Source of the DNA: Turbatrix aceti | Taxonomy: Eukaryota; Nematoda; Chromadorea; Rhabditida; Panagrolaimidae | Direction: 5' to 3' | Assembly (NCBI GenBank): GCA_963969345.1 | Contig: OZ017767.1 | Location: 8,869,547-8,933,546 of the forward strand | Length of the DNA stretch: 64,000 nucleotides | Notes under the pieces: generated by a model | What the model saw: the letters and a program-made list of their open reading frames with translations, nothing else | Databases searched by the model: none | Told to the model about the DNA's origin: nothing | Program-made: the position numbers and the translations under genes | Part shown: positions 11,418-22,500 of the stretch, in pieces | How positions within the stretch are numbered: position 1 is the first letter of the stretch | Layout: every line of letters begins with the position of its first letter

Positions 11418-11768
11418 TCATTCGTCGTCACCATCTTGAGTATCATCTTCATCACCATCTTCACCGTCAGCACCATCTTCATCATCATCATCATCAGCTT
11501 CAGCATCATCTTCATCACCATCATCACCGTCAGCACTATCTTTAGCAACACCACTATCTTCAGAAACACCACCATCTTCATCATCACCACCGTCATCTTC
11601 ATCATCAGCGTCATCATCGGCAGCAACGTTATAGTCACCACCGTCGTTGTTTGCTTCAAGTTCGAGAGATCCGACGTCGTTGTTGGAGGAACGTTTATTG
11701 AGACGAAGGTTTGAATATCCGTGCACGAGGGCAAGAAGGCACAGAAGCAGGACGATGAAAACCTTCAT
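11418..11768 (-). CDS. Secreted, extremely acidic Asp/Glu-rich protein
   Basis: A single exon encodes 116 aa. The first 17 residues (MKVFIVLLLCLLALVHG) form a classic signal peptide, probably cut after the Gly at position 17. A short basic stretch (RLNKRSS) follows. From about residue 40 to the end the protein is almost only D, E, G, A and V, in loose repeats such as DGDDGDEDDAE. A TATA-like box on the same strand lies at 11866-11873. Possible roles include calcium or cation binding, but nothing in the sequence proves this. Low-complexity acidic ORFs can be chance, yet the signal peptide, start context and TATA box support a real gene. Confidence 0.65.
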   Translation of the reverse strand: MKVFIVLLLCLLALVHGYSNLRLNKRSSNNDVGSLELEANNDGGDYNVAADDDADDEDDGGDDEDGGVSEDSGVAKDSADGDDGDEDDAEADDDDDEDGADGEDGDEDDTQDGDDE

Positions 11769-11865
11769 GGTTACGGTAAATCAGCGGAAGAAGAGTGTAC
11801 TTTGACAAAAATACGATACTCACAAGCAGCGAGTGCAAGTCATGTTTGTGGATGTGTCAAGAACG

Positions 11866-11873
11866 CTTTTATA
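11866..11873 (-). promoter_or_regulatory. TATA box for the acidic secreted protein gene
   Basis: Reads TATAAAAG on the minus strand, about 100 bp upstream of the start codon at 11768. A GTGAGT donor-like site at about 11818-11823 suggests a short intron in the 5' leader. Confidence 0.5.
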
Positions 11874-12722
11874 CAGTCCTAACAAAAACCGATTATTCGG
11901 ATTAAAAAAACGGTTTTTGAAAAACTAATTCAATTTTCTACTTGTATTGAATTTTGTGCAGAGGTCTTCCTCCGCAATTATTCAGAAAGTTTGCTTGTCA
12001 GTTTAATATTCTTTTCTGCGGTGTAAAAATAATCAACAATTCTTGTTTTTGATGCATCCAAAGATTAAAAAAATGCGATTGTATTTTGGAATTCATCAGG
12101 AATTCCAAAATACAATAAACTTTCTTTCCAAAGATTAAAGAAAGTGTCAGATTGTATTTTGGAATTTTTTCAGGAAACTTTAACAAAAGTACTTTAACAA
12201 AGTTTATACTAAAAAATTCAGTTGCACCGCTCATGTTACGGTATACAGGAGCAAAACAGCCGTTGCTTTCTGTTTTCTCGAATATGACGACAATATCCAG
12301 TTAAAAAAATGCGCAAACTTTCGCGATCAAAAACCTGTCAGTTAAAAAAATCCCAAAACCTTCTTTGCCGCAGTTTTATTAAAAAAAAAATATAAAATAA
12401 AATCTCGTCGTTTAGCTTAGTTACAAAATTTACCAAAGGAAAAAAGTTTTGTCCGAACTAACTAAACACAACCCTAAATGCAAAACAGTTATTTCGCCTC
12501 CGCAAAAACATTGTCCTTTATAAAAAATTCAATCGGCAAAGCACTGACAGTTACTAAAGCTTTTCATTGTTAACATTTTTTGGAATTGTAGATCATTTTT
12601 GTTTTTTTTTCATGTTCAATAGTATTTTAACGCATTTGTTGTTTGTGTGCACATTTTTTTATCCCCTTTTAACGTGTAAATATATTTATTAATTTCATCA
12701 AGCGATCAGTGAGGTTAATCAA
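11874..12722. repeat. Intergenic; inverted and direct copies of a short repeat
   Basis: At about 12078-12117 TGTATTTTGGAATTC is followed after a few bases by its reverse complement, giving a near-perfect hairpin. The same motif preceded by agattaaagaaagtg recurs as a direct copy at 12130-12170. The rest is AT-rich and without coding signal. A polyadenylation-type signal for the downstream minus-strand gene may lie near 12680-12720. Confidence 0.5.
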
Positions 12723-15407
12723 TCAAATCTTATTTTTGTTAATAATTTCGCGCAACTTTCGGAAAACCTTGATCATCTCCGGACGATCTTCTGGCTTTTC
12801 GGCTGTACATTGTTGGATTAGTTCACGCATGACAGGAGTGATCTCTTTGGGGAATTCTGAAATATGAACATGCTTATATTTGGATTTCCTTCCGGATAGG
12901 TGAGGCCAACTCACCAGGTGTAACCATGATTTTGCCATTCCACTTTGCAAAACTCAAATCAGTGTCTGACATGTCCTTAAATGGAACGGTCTCGCTGAGC
13001 ACTTCGAAGATGAGGAGTCCAAAAGCGTAGACTTCGGAAGCTTCGTTGAGCAGCATGGACTTCAATACCTCCGGAGCGAGGTATCGCATCATTGGGGCTG
13101 GGGGGAGGATCTTGAGCTTTTTGGTTCTGAAAAAATGGTCGGTTGAAGAATGATTTTAGGACGGAGAGAGCAAAATTCATTATCCAAAGCGTCGGAATAC
13201 AAATCGGATCATCCGACCGATTTTTGAGATTTTGTTTGTTTTTATCGACCAAAGCTTTGAACAGTTATTGCCCGTACAAAAGTTAATTACATTTACGATA
13301 TTGGAGTTTGCTGGGATGAACTGGAAAAAAATCAGTGTAAAAATAACATGTTTGAAATTTTTGATGCGTTATTGTTCAAAAACCAAAAAAACAAATTTCA
13401 AAGAACGGCAAAACGCTCCTGGACAGTTATTAAAAATAAGGGATTCCCAAATTAAATAATGCCGTAATTAAAAGTTTCGTTTTTACGTTTTTTGTGATGA
13501 TAATTTTCATAATTATTTTAATTTTTTATTAATTTTTTTTACCACCGGCACCAAATTACAGTTTTCTGTAAAAGTTAATCATTTTTTTGTTCAAGTTTTA
13601 TAAAAGTTATATGAAAATTTAAATTTAAAAAAAATTAAAAAATTAAACTGATCAGTTATTTGTATATCGAAAAGCAAAACTTACTCGTTCATGGAACTGT
13701 ACTGCCAATTGTTGAGGTAGTAACGATACTCCGATGGTACGAAAGTTTCCGTGGCGTGAGCACGCAATTTGAGTGGTTTGTTGTCGACCATGACGTTTTT
13801 AACCCGGATGTCACAGTACAGAAATTTGTAGGCATAGATTTGAAATAGGCTCGACGCGACGTCTTTGAGGATCTAAAAAAAACTTTTCTTCCTTTTTTTT
13901 TGATTCCCAGAACTAACCTTGACTCGGTCAATCGGAGTTAAGGTATCCTTTTTGGCTTTGAGAAATTCCTTGAGCGATCCTTCGCTGGCGACGTCGAAGC
14001 AAATGTAAAATGGTCGGTGGACGGACATGACGCAATCCACGTTGAGAGCCGTGTCAATACCAATTTCGAATCGAATCGACTTGACAATGTTCATTTCGTG
14101 GAAAATTGTATTGAGCGTTTCTTCGTTCTGAGTTGTGTATTCCTTGGCTATGACGTTGTGTTCGACGATTTTGGGAGGCTGGGTTGGAATGGTCTCTGTT
14201 CGAATGGCTTTGTAGAGCTTGTAGTTTGCACCGGGGCTGGACACGATGGGCTCGCCAAGTTTGATCTCACTTTGATCTTTGATGTAGACGTAGTGGTAGT
14301 TGTACTCTTGCTTGTCGTAGACACAGGATTGGCACGGTAAGACGCCATTAATCAGTTCTGCGTCGCGTTTTAGGTTTTGTTGCACGAGCTGAAATCAATC
14401 CAAGTTTTTTTTGATAGTCACCAGTTTTTAGAAAATTTGGTTCCCGAGAAGAAAAAAACGGAATATTTACAAAAACTTTTTCATTTCTGAAATGAAGAGT
14501 TACAGTATATTGTGGTGAATTTTTTAGAATACTTCATTTCATCTAAAAACAAAAAGCCAAAAAACTTTTTTTTGGTTCCGCAAACCAAATTTGAAAAAAA
14601 AATTCCGATTTTTTTTTTGGAAACAGGATTCCTAAACATAACAAAATATCCAGTTATGGTATGGGTACCGTATACTAAGTACTTCCACAGTAATCCTACC
14701 TTGTTGTCGGAATACTTCTGAATCAGTCCCTGTACCGTATTTTGTTGAAGTACCGTACCAACAAATCGATAGTGACACTTTTGATCAGGTTTTTCAAGGT
14801 GAGGTGATGTGAATTCAATTTGAATATGTGCAGTGGGATTATCCTTTTCGTTGGTCATAACAGCGAGGTAGAGTCTGTTGCTGTCACTGCGATACACAAC
14901 GTAGTCTCCCGGACGCTTGAGAAACTTATCTTCAACGTACCACGCTGGCATGCGTCCAATATAGTATTCAGTTTGGTTGAGAGTCATCCCGGGAAGGGAT
15001 ACATCCTTTGCCATGTTCTCCATATGGATGCATCGTTTTTTCTGAAAACAAAAAATTTACGATAAATATTTTATTTTTGGATCGGATAAACCAAACGAAC
15101 CCCCTCTCTGACACTTTCTGGATTTGCGATTACGTCTTCCATCGGACGAAGATCCATCTCGGATGTTGTAGACTTGAGCTTTTTTCTGTTGTATCCTTGG
15201 TATACGGTAGCATTTGCGTGGGTTGCTACCCGAAAGTCAGAATCTCCATTCTGTTTTGCCTTTCGTTGACCGCGGTGTTTAGGGCTGCCCACCGGCTTTT
15301 TAGGACGCCTTTTGCTTCTAGCTGAAGACGGCACCGGCTGAAAAGTCTATTCGTCAACTGCTTAAATGAACCAAAAAACTCACGCTTTTGGGACTCTCCG
15401 CTCCCAT
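12723..15407 (-). CDS. SH2 domain plus tyrosine-kinase-like protein, probable pseudokinase
   Basis: Seven exons on the minus strand: 15384-15407, about 15092-15337, 14700-15041, 13918-14388, 13685-13872, 12915-13126 and 12723-12856 (538 aa). The second exon's donor could instead be at 15101. A basic N-terminus (KRRPKKPVG) precedes an SH2-like segment (YYIGRMPAWYVEDKFLKRPG, then DYVVYRSD). In the kinase region the ATP-binding Lys is present (VIAKEY) and so is an alpha-C Glu (FHEMNIVK). The catalytic loop reads YCDIRVKNVMV, keeping Asp and Asn but losing the HR of HRD. The DFG position reads AHA (KLRAHATE). An APE motif (YLAPEVL) and a normal C-lobe (SEVYAFGLLIFEVL) follow. The architecture resembles the expanded nematode Fer/Fps-like SH2-kinases. 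The lost DFG implies little or no phosphotransfer (inference). Confidence 0.75.
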
Positions 15408-15870
15408 CTTGGGTCGGCGTCGTTTGTCGAGGAAAGGTAAAAGACTGATGATTCTGTAGCTTTTATTTCTGAGTGCAAATTAGCTTCTAGGGAACGATGT
15501 ATGTATGCTGATTTTGAGTTTTCGCAGTTTATGCGGAAATAAATTATGTTAATAAATGTTGATAATTAAAAAAAAGTTAGAACGCAAACGAACTTTAAAG
15601 AAACAAAATTGGTTTGCTTGTAATACATTTTTGGATAAACATGTGAAGGTAACATTTCTGACCACACGCCAAGCACAGCATTTGCGCGTAAACAACCCAA
15701 AAATATGTGTTCAAAAAAGTTTTTGTTATCAAATATGTGTTTTGATCGCAAACGAAAGGAATCGTGCTATCACTTTTTCCGTTCTGTGTGACCTCGCACA
15801 ATATTTTGTGCATAATCACACGTTCGACACATTTTTTTGTTCCTTGTACATGTCCTTATTTGTATATATA
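15408..15870. promoter_or_regulatory. Upstream promoter segment of P450 copy A, separated from its gene by an insertion
   Basis: The stretch 15800-15870 (cgacacatttttttgttcc, ttgtaca, then tatttgtatatata) aligns by eye with the promoters directly upstream of P450 copies C, E and F (gacacatta, cttgtacacac, tttgtatata). Here it ends in TATATATA at 15863-15870, followed at once by a foldback element. The original copy A promoter therefore seems split from its coding region by about 1.4 kb. The rest of the interval is AT-rich with no gene. Confidence 0.6.
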
Positions 15871-17299
15871 AGACGAGGACAATAAAAATTTTTTTTGTCA
15901 TGCTATTTTTTTGCCTTTTTTTTTAGAATTCACTTCTTGAAGAAGTAAACTGACTGTAAAAACCAAATTTCTTCAAATAGGAAATAAAACACCCCATGTT
16001 TTTTCATTTTTCATCATTTTTACAAAATGACGTCTCAACAGTTGTCTTGGACGCAAAAAGATGCACAATCGCAGTTTTTGATATCAGTCGATTTTGCAGA
16101 CGTAAACTTAGTGATTTTGCAATAAAATAGAACAACGTTTTTGAATTGGAAGTAAGTGTAGTGATTTTTATGAATGTGTTGCCATGCTGAGTATCTCTTG
16201 CTTTTTTTACAATTTATTTCTATATAAGTATCGGTCAAACGTATTTTTCACAAAAACAAAACAAAGATGTGCACGCTATCCACTACGAAGTGAGTAGCTT
16301 CTGCGCGCAAAAGAGAGGGAGACGCTATCCACTACGAAGTGAGTAGCTTCTGCGCGCAAAAGAGAGGGAGACGCTATCCACTACGAAGTGAGTAGCTTCT
16401 GCGCGCAAAAGAAAGGGAGACGCTATCCACTACGAAGTGAGTAGCTTCTGCGCGCAAAAGAAAGGGAGACGCTATCCACTACGAAGTGAGTAGCTTCTGC
16501 GCGCAAAAGAAAGGGAGACGCTATCCACTACGAAGTGAGTAGCTTCTGCGCGCAAAAGAAAGGGAGACGCTATCCACTACGAAGTGGGTAGCTTCTGCGC
16601 GCATAAAAGAGAGAAAAGAGAGAGCGCGCAGATGGGTGGTTCTTCGTTGATAGATTCTGATGGATTCTGGTCGTCGCTGTGCCGCGATGAATTTTCCGGT
16701 GGCATTTCATAGACCCTGCAAAAGCATCTTCGTAAAACCACAATTCAGAAATGGTGCGCTCAAAACAATTCTTACCGTGAGTGATAATGGGTCACCTGTG
16801 CAAGCATCAGCTGGTATCACTGCTTATGGCACTGACCGTGGAAATCATTGAGGTGATGAGAACAGAGAAACGGCAACGGAAATCGATGCAAAAACGTTGA
16901 CAATCCATTGTTCACAAATAGCAAAGTGAGGAACGTTCGCGATCTGTTAAAGAAAATATGCGCACGCGCTGTTTGAACGTGTTGTTCTGACGTTCAAAAA
17001 ACGGAACGCGATCGTTCCTCAATCGATTGTCAACGTTTTTGCATCGATTTCCGTTGCCGTTTTCTCTGTTCTCATCGCCTCAATGATTTCCACGGCCAGT
17101 GCCACAAGCAGTGATACCAGCTGATGCTTGCACAGGTGACCCGTTATCACTCACGGTAAGAATTGTTTTGAGCGCACCATTTCTGAATTGTGGTTTTACG
17201 AAGATGCTTTTGCAGGGTCTATGAAATGCCACCGGAAAATTCATCGCGGCACAGCGACGACCAGAATCCATCAGAATCTATCAACGAAGAACCACCCAT
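15871..17299. mobile_element. Short foldback element upstream of P450 copy A (diverged, right terminus missing)
   Basis: It begins AGACGAGGACAATAAAAA at 15871, matching the terminus AGACGCGGACAATAAAAA of the 4.4-kb elements at 19516 and 28149. Seven 49-bp tandem repeats follow (16273-16615). Then come inverted arms of about 270 bp (16632-16905 and 17026-17299) around a spacer of about 120 bp. The arms share blocks with the 4.4-kb elements, such as gattctgatggattctgg and gtcgtcgctg, so it is a diverged relative. The right end stops at the arm edge and abuts ATATAA, the TATA box of copy A. The right terminal inverted repeat therefore appears deleted. Short ORFs in the arms are mirror images of each other and are not credited as genes. 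Confidence 0.75.
16273..16615. repeat. Seven tandem copies of a 49-bp repeat
   Basis: The unit begins acgctatccactacgaagtg and contains agtagcttctgcgcgcaaaa. Copies start at 16273, 16322, 16371, 16420, 16469, 16518 and 16567. They differ by single bases (gagaggga versus gaaaggga), and the last copy is degenerate. The unit contains an internal inverted match (gctatccacta versus tagtgg-like blocks). It lies on the left side only of the short foldback element. Confidence 0.9.
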
Positions 17300-17343
17300 A
17301 TAACGGCAACTAAAGACTCTTGATTGCTGCATTTGTAAATACA

Positions 17344-18951
17344 ATGTTTGAACCAATCTTGTTCATTTTGGTTGCCGTATTTTTTTTCTACCACGCTTAC
17401 TGGAAGGGTCGTCATTTGCCTCCAGGTTTGTCTTTTTTTACCTCTCTGAAGGGTAAGTTATTTATTTAGGTCCGACACCGCTACCCTTCCTGGGAAACTT
17501 TTTCCAACTCTTGAAACACCATGATGCCAATGTCTGGAAGACCATGAAGAAAATGTACGGTAACGTGATTACGATATGGTTCGGAAATACACCGGTTGTC
17601 ATGATCAATGACGCCGAAATTATTCGCAACGTTTTGACTGGAAAAACAGCTGAGATTTTTGCCGCACGTCCAATTGTCCGGGAATTCATCAAAAAAGTTC
17701 GCGGGGGTCGTTACGGACTACTTTCCACTGATGGACCTCTCTGGCGTGAACAAAGACGATTTATGCTGCGTGTTCTTCACGATTTTGGACTTGGTAGCAA
17801 CCAGATGCAGGAGCGGGTTCTCGATGAAGTAGTTGTTATTCTCCAGGACCTGCGAACCGCTGATGGAGGTGATTTTGACATGCAGGGAGCACTCAACGTC
17901 CGAATCGGAAGCATCATCAACAGTCTGACGCTTGGATATCGCCTCGAAGACGTCGAACAATTTAACGCAGTAAAAAGTCAAATTTCATTGCTGATTCGTA
18001 ATGGATCGCATCCTATCAATCGTTTGGCACAGTTTTCGAGTGTGGATCTTCTAGTCAAGATCCCAGGCATCCGGCAACGACTGCTCAAATCGGCTAAGGT
18101 CGGTGAAATCGTATTTGGAATGTTCCAACGAGAAATCGATAAGCACAAAGCCAGCATTGACTTTGAAACTGATGCTGAACCAAGGGATTATGTTGAAGCA
18201 TTCTTGAGGCATTGTCATCGACTAGAAAAATCTGGGACCACGGATCATACCTTCTCGGACGGTCAACTAATCAACATGGTTTTTGACATGTGGGTTGCTG
18301 GACAAGAAACAACGTCTAACACACTTTCGTGGATTGTTTTGTATCTGGCCACCCATCCAAAGGCCCAGGAAAAGCTGTTTGAAGAACTTGAACGCGAGAT
18401 TGGCTCAGACCGTATCGTAACGCTCGCTGATAAACCTCGACTGCCGTATGTCCAGGCTGTTATTCAAGAAGGTCAACGACTTTGTAATCTGGTCATTCTC
18501 AATGTTTTGCATCGAGTCACCGAAACTGTCGTCGTTCAGGGCTACGTCATTCCTGCCGATACCATAGTTTCGCCACAAATCAGCAACGTTCTCTCTGACG
18601 AAAAACTATTCCCAAATCCTGACTTATTTGATCCTGACAGATTCATCGATTCTGACGGAAACTTTTTCGCCGATCCAAACGTCATGCCTTTCAGTTTGGG
18701 AAAACGTGAATGCGCAGGCGAACCTTTGGCGAAGTTGGAATTGTTCCTTTTTGCTGCCAATATTTTTAATCAATTTAAGGTTGGTTTTTTGACTGGATTT
18801 TTGAGCAATTTAGAATACAAATTGCTGATGTGCTACGAATATATTTTTTCAGATCAATGTGAATCCTGAAAATCCACCGGATATGACCAGAGTTCCGGGT
18901 GGGACCATTCAACCGAATGCTTTTGTTGTTTCCGTCAGTGCCAGGCGATGA
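17344..18951 (+). CDS. Cytochrome P450 (CYP2 clan, CYP33-like), copy A
   Basis: Exons 17344-17425, 17470-18779 and 18853-18951 encode 496 aa. The N-terminus (MFEPILFILVAVFFFYHAYW) is a membrane anchor, followed by a basic and Pro-rich hinge (KGRHLPPGPTPLPFLGN), as in microsomal P450s. The I-helix motif is AGQETT, the K-helix ExxR is EGQR, the PERF-like motif is DPDRF, and the haem loop is FSLGKRECAG with the ligand Cys. The protein is probably an ER monooxygenase using NADPH-P450 reductase, with unknown substrate. Its TATA box (ATATAA, 17298-17303) sits right against the foldback element. The 3' two thirds is nearly identical to copy C. Exon and intron positions are the same in all six copies. 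Confidence 0.9.
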
Positions 18952-19515
18952 AATCAAGTTTATGGGGTAATTGAAAATTTTTTTTTTTTAAATTGTTGTA
19001 CATTGTAAAAAGTTAACACATAAGTTAAATAAAATAAATTTTGCTGATAAACTAGACGAGTCTGTAAAACCCCCTTTAAAATTTTTTTATCGGTTTATGA
19101 TTTTTCACATTTTTTAGTTCTGTTTTTAAACAAATCTAAAAAATGTACATTGGATGTATGAATTGATCCAGTTCCAATTACTGAAAACCTTTAACACAAA
19201 ACTTTGTAAAAAATATTTTCTTGCGTGATGTCATGTAAGAAAGGAAGATAAGACCTCTGTGAGTGCTTCACCTTGCAAAAACAATTGATGATGAAGGAAA
19301 GTCAATGTTTGCATTTGAACTTTTGAATGTGTTTTGATACCCCGAAAAATTTGCTCAAGAGGGAGACGTCGCACTATCACTATGTATTCAGTTCGTTGTG
19401 AACCGTTTTTTGATCCGCTGTTGGTGTCAAACTCCGTTCTAGTCACTTTTTACTTTGAAAAATCACATAATTGACACATTATTTCCCTACTTGTACACAC
19501 TTTTCTTTGTATATA
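18952..19515. promoter_or_regulatory. 3' flank of P450 copy A and the displaced upstream promoter of copy B
   Basis: Contains a polyadenylation-type aataaa near 19028. At 19440-19515 it carries the P450 promoter block (cacataattgacacattatt, cttgtacacac, tttgtatata) ending in TATATA at 19510-19515. The same block reads straight into gene sequence upstream of copy E. Here it is interrupted by the 4.4-kb element. No gene is seen. Confidence 0.65.
19510..19515. repeat. Target-site duplication (left), TATATA
   Basis: TATATA immediately precedes the element terminus AGACGCGG. The matching copy is at 23916-23921. The empty site upstream of copy E has a single TATATA (34746-34751) with the same flanks. 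Confidence 0.8.
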
Positions 19516-22500
19516 AGACGCGGACAATAAAAATTTTTTTTACTACCCATTTTTTCTAGCATTTTTTTATTCCGAATTTGTGGCCTTACAGTTTTCTGAT
19601 TTTTGCGTTTTGAAGACAAAAAGCTTCTAAGGTTTGTCACAGAAGCAAACACCTTGTTTTATTGCATTTATTTAATGCACACTTTGAAACATCATGAGCA
19701 ACAAAATTTTATACAAAAATGCTCAAAAAGCATCAGTACATTTAAAGTTTGTGTCATTAGATGCATTTTATTTCAATTTAGCTGTTTTTGTTCATGGGTT
19801 TTGGTGCAGAACAATATTTGGTATTTTCTCACATTTTGCTTCTAAATTTTATCATAGATGCTTTTTTATTCATAATTCACTCAAAATCAAAACAGAGAAA
19901 CACAACAGGAAAATGGCGAGTGTCGCGGAATGCAGCGCTGAAAAGAGAGAAATAAAAGTGCGCGCACACGAACGTCTCGCATTTGGCGAGTGTCGCGGAT
20001 TGCAGCGTTGAAAAGAGCGAAAGAAAAGTGCGCGCACACGAACGTCTCGCATTTGGCGAGTGTCGCGGATTGCAGCGTTGAAAAGAGAGAAATAAAAGTG
20101 CGCGCACACGAACGTCTCGAATTTGGCGAGTGTCGCGGAATGCAGCATCGAATTTGCCGAGGGTTGCGGCGCGCCGCGATCGCTAGAGGGGAAAAATGAA
20201 CAAAATACAACGAATACAGTTAATAAAATTAGGTAAGGTACAGATAATTAGCTTTTCTTTGTTTGCAGATTCTGACGGATTCTGATCGTCGCTGTCATCG
20301 TAATGTTGATGGAAACTTGCCGTCAGCGTTTCATAATCGCCGCGTTGTGGTGGACGATGAATCTTTTTGTGTCGGCGCAAAGTAAGATTGTCGATTCACG
20401 TGGAGTCGCGATAGCATTTTTGAGCGTTATCCTGGTAGACGTGGAGTAAAAAGCGTGCTTACATTGCTCATAAGAATTTGATCTAAAAAAATCTTGAATC
20501 AAAATAATTTTTTTCTGAAAAATCCTTACCATACGAGCCAGTATCTGCCGGTGTCACCTGCCGTGGACATCGTTGATGCGACGTGAACAGAAAGATGACG
20601 TCGAGAATCGATACAACAACGTTGATTGTTCAAAAAATGTAAAGTGAGGAAAATTCGCGTTCTGCACAAAAAACGTGCGCACGCTCGTAGTGAATGCGTT
20701 GTTCGTCCGTCTGTCCAGACGTTCAGAATTTTTTGGTGAAGGGTCGGACCGATTTGATAGTTATCACAGCGCGTGGCATCTAATGGAAGCATAGCACGCG
20801 CCGGCTGTCTGAACGATCCTTCTTTCCCTGGTCCCTCACTGCTTTTTCTTTGTTCAGCGCGCGTCGCACTCATGACGAGAGATTTTCCCGCTGCCCGAGC
20901 GCGCTGGTCGAATTAGTTGCAAAAAAGGAATCTTGGGCCAAATTGGAAATTTTTCACTTTTTCAAATTAGATTTGTAATTAGAATAATATTTGAAGCATT
21001 TTGATATGTTTTTCAGAATTGTGGGACAATTTTTGATCAAAATCGAGTAGGGTTCGGAAGAAAAAATCCACAGGGCTTCAAAATACAGGTAAAAAGCTGA
21101 AAATTTCAGTGTAGACTAAAAACAAAATTTCCTTTCGAATGGCATACTCAGTTTTTTGAGTGCGTGTCGATAAATGTCCGAAAAAACGGTTTTTTTCGGA
21201 AATTTGAAAAATTCGGAACATATTAGAACATTGATCAAAAAATGAATATCACAAATCGAAAGCGCAATATCTTTTTTACCTACTGTAAAATTTTCACGGA
21301 CTTATCATATCCCTGGGGCATACGGTAGCGATTCTCCCGAACCATACTTGTTCAAGCGCCTGAGGCTATGAGGTAGAGCGCTGCAGAACAAAGTGAGATA
21401 AAACATCTTGTAAGAAATTTTTCGGCCTACAAAATCGTGTAACTCCGAATTTTTATCTATTTTTTTGGCTTCGCAATTTTAATTCGCGCAACATACACTC
21501 ATTTTTGGTACCAATTTTCCGAAAATTGAAATCGAAAAAGTGGGGTCTGGGGGAAAATTCGCCATTGACACAGTTTTGGAGCGTTGTAGCGTGAATCTTG
21601 ATCCCAGACGTAAAAAACCCTGAAGAATTCAAAAATTGTATTATTTTGTTTTTAAATGTTCGAAAAAGTTCCAAAAAATGCTTTTTTTTCGAAAATTCGA
21701 ACTTTTAGGAATTTTTCGGTCGAAATTGAAAAAAATGAATATCATCACCGCATTTAGAATTCATTTTTACTCCTATACTGAAATTTTCAGCAATATTGCT
21801 TTCAAACTGAACGAATGCCGATTTTTCCCCCAGACCCCACTTTTTCGATTTCAATTTTCGGAAAATTGGTACCAAAAATGAGTGTATGTTGCGCGAATTA
21901 ATATTGTGAAGCCAAAAAAATAGATAAAAATTCCGGAGTTACACGGTTTTGTAGGCCGAAAAATTTCTTACAAGATGTTTTATTTCACTTTGTTCTGCAG
22001 CGCTCTACCTCATAGCCTCAGGCGCTTGAACAAGTATGGTTCGGGAGAATCGCTACCGTATGCCCCACGCGATATGGTAAGTATCGTGAAAATTTCACAG
22101 TAGATAAAAAAGATATTGCGCTTTCGATTTGTGATATTCATTTTTTGATCAATGTTCTAATATGTTCCGAATTTTTCAAATTTCCGAAAAAAACCGTTTT
22201 TTCGGACATTTATCGACACGCACTCAAAAAACTGAGTATGCCATTCGAAAGGAAATTTTGTTTTTAGTCTACACTGAAATTTTCAGCTTTTTACCTGTAT
22301 TTTGAAGCCCTGTGGATTTTTTCTTCCGAACCCTACTCGATTTTGATCAAAAATTGTCCCACAATTCTGAAAAACATATCAAAATGCTTCAAATATTATT
22401 CTAATTACAAATCTAATTTGAAAAAGTGAAAAATTTCCAATTTGGCCCAAGATTCCTTTTTTGCAACTAATTCGACCAGCGCGCTCGGGCAGCGGGAAAA

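Noticed and set aside
16273..16615. Regular 49-bp repeats resembling a CRISPR array
   Set aside because: The repeats are contiguous, with no unique spacers, and lie in a eukaryotic foldback element. They are a tandem minisatellite.
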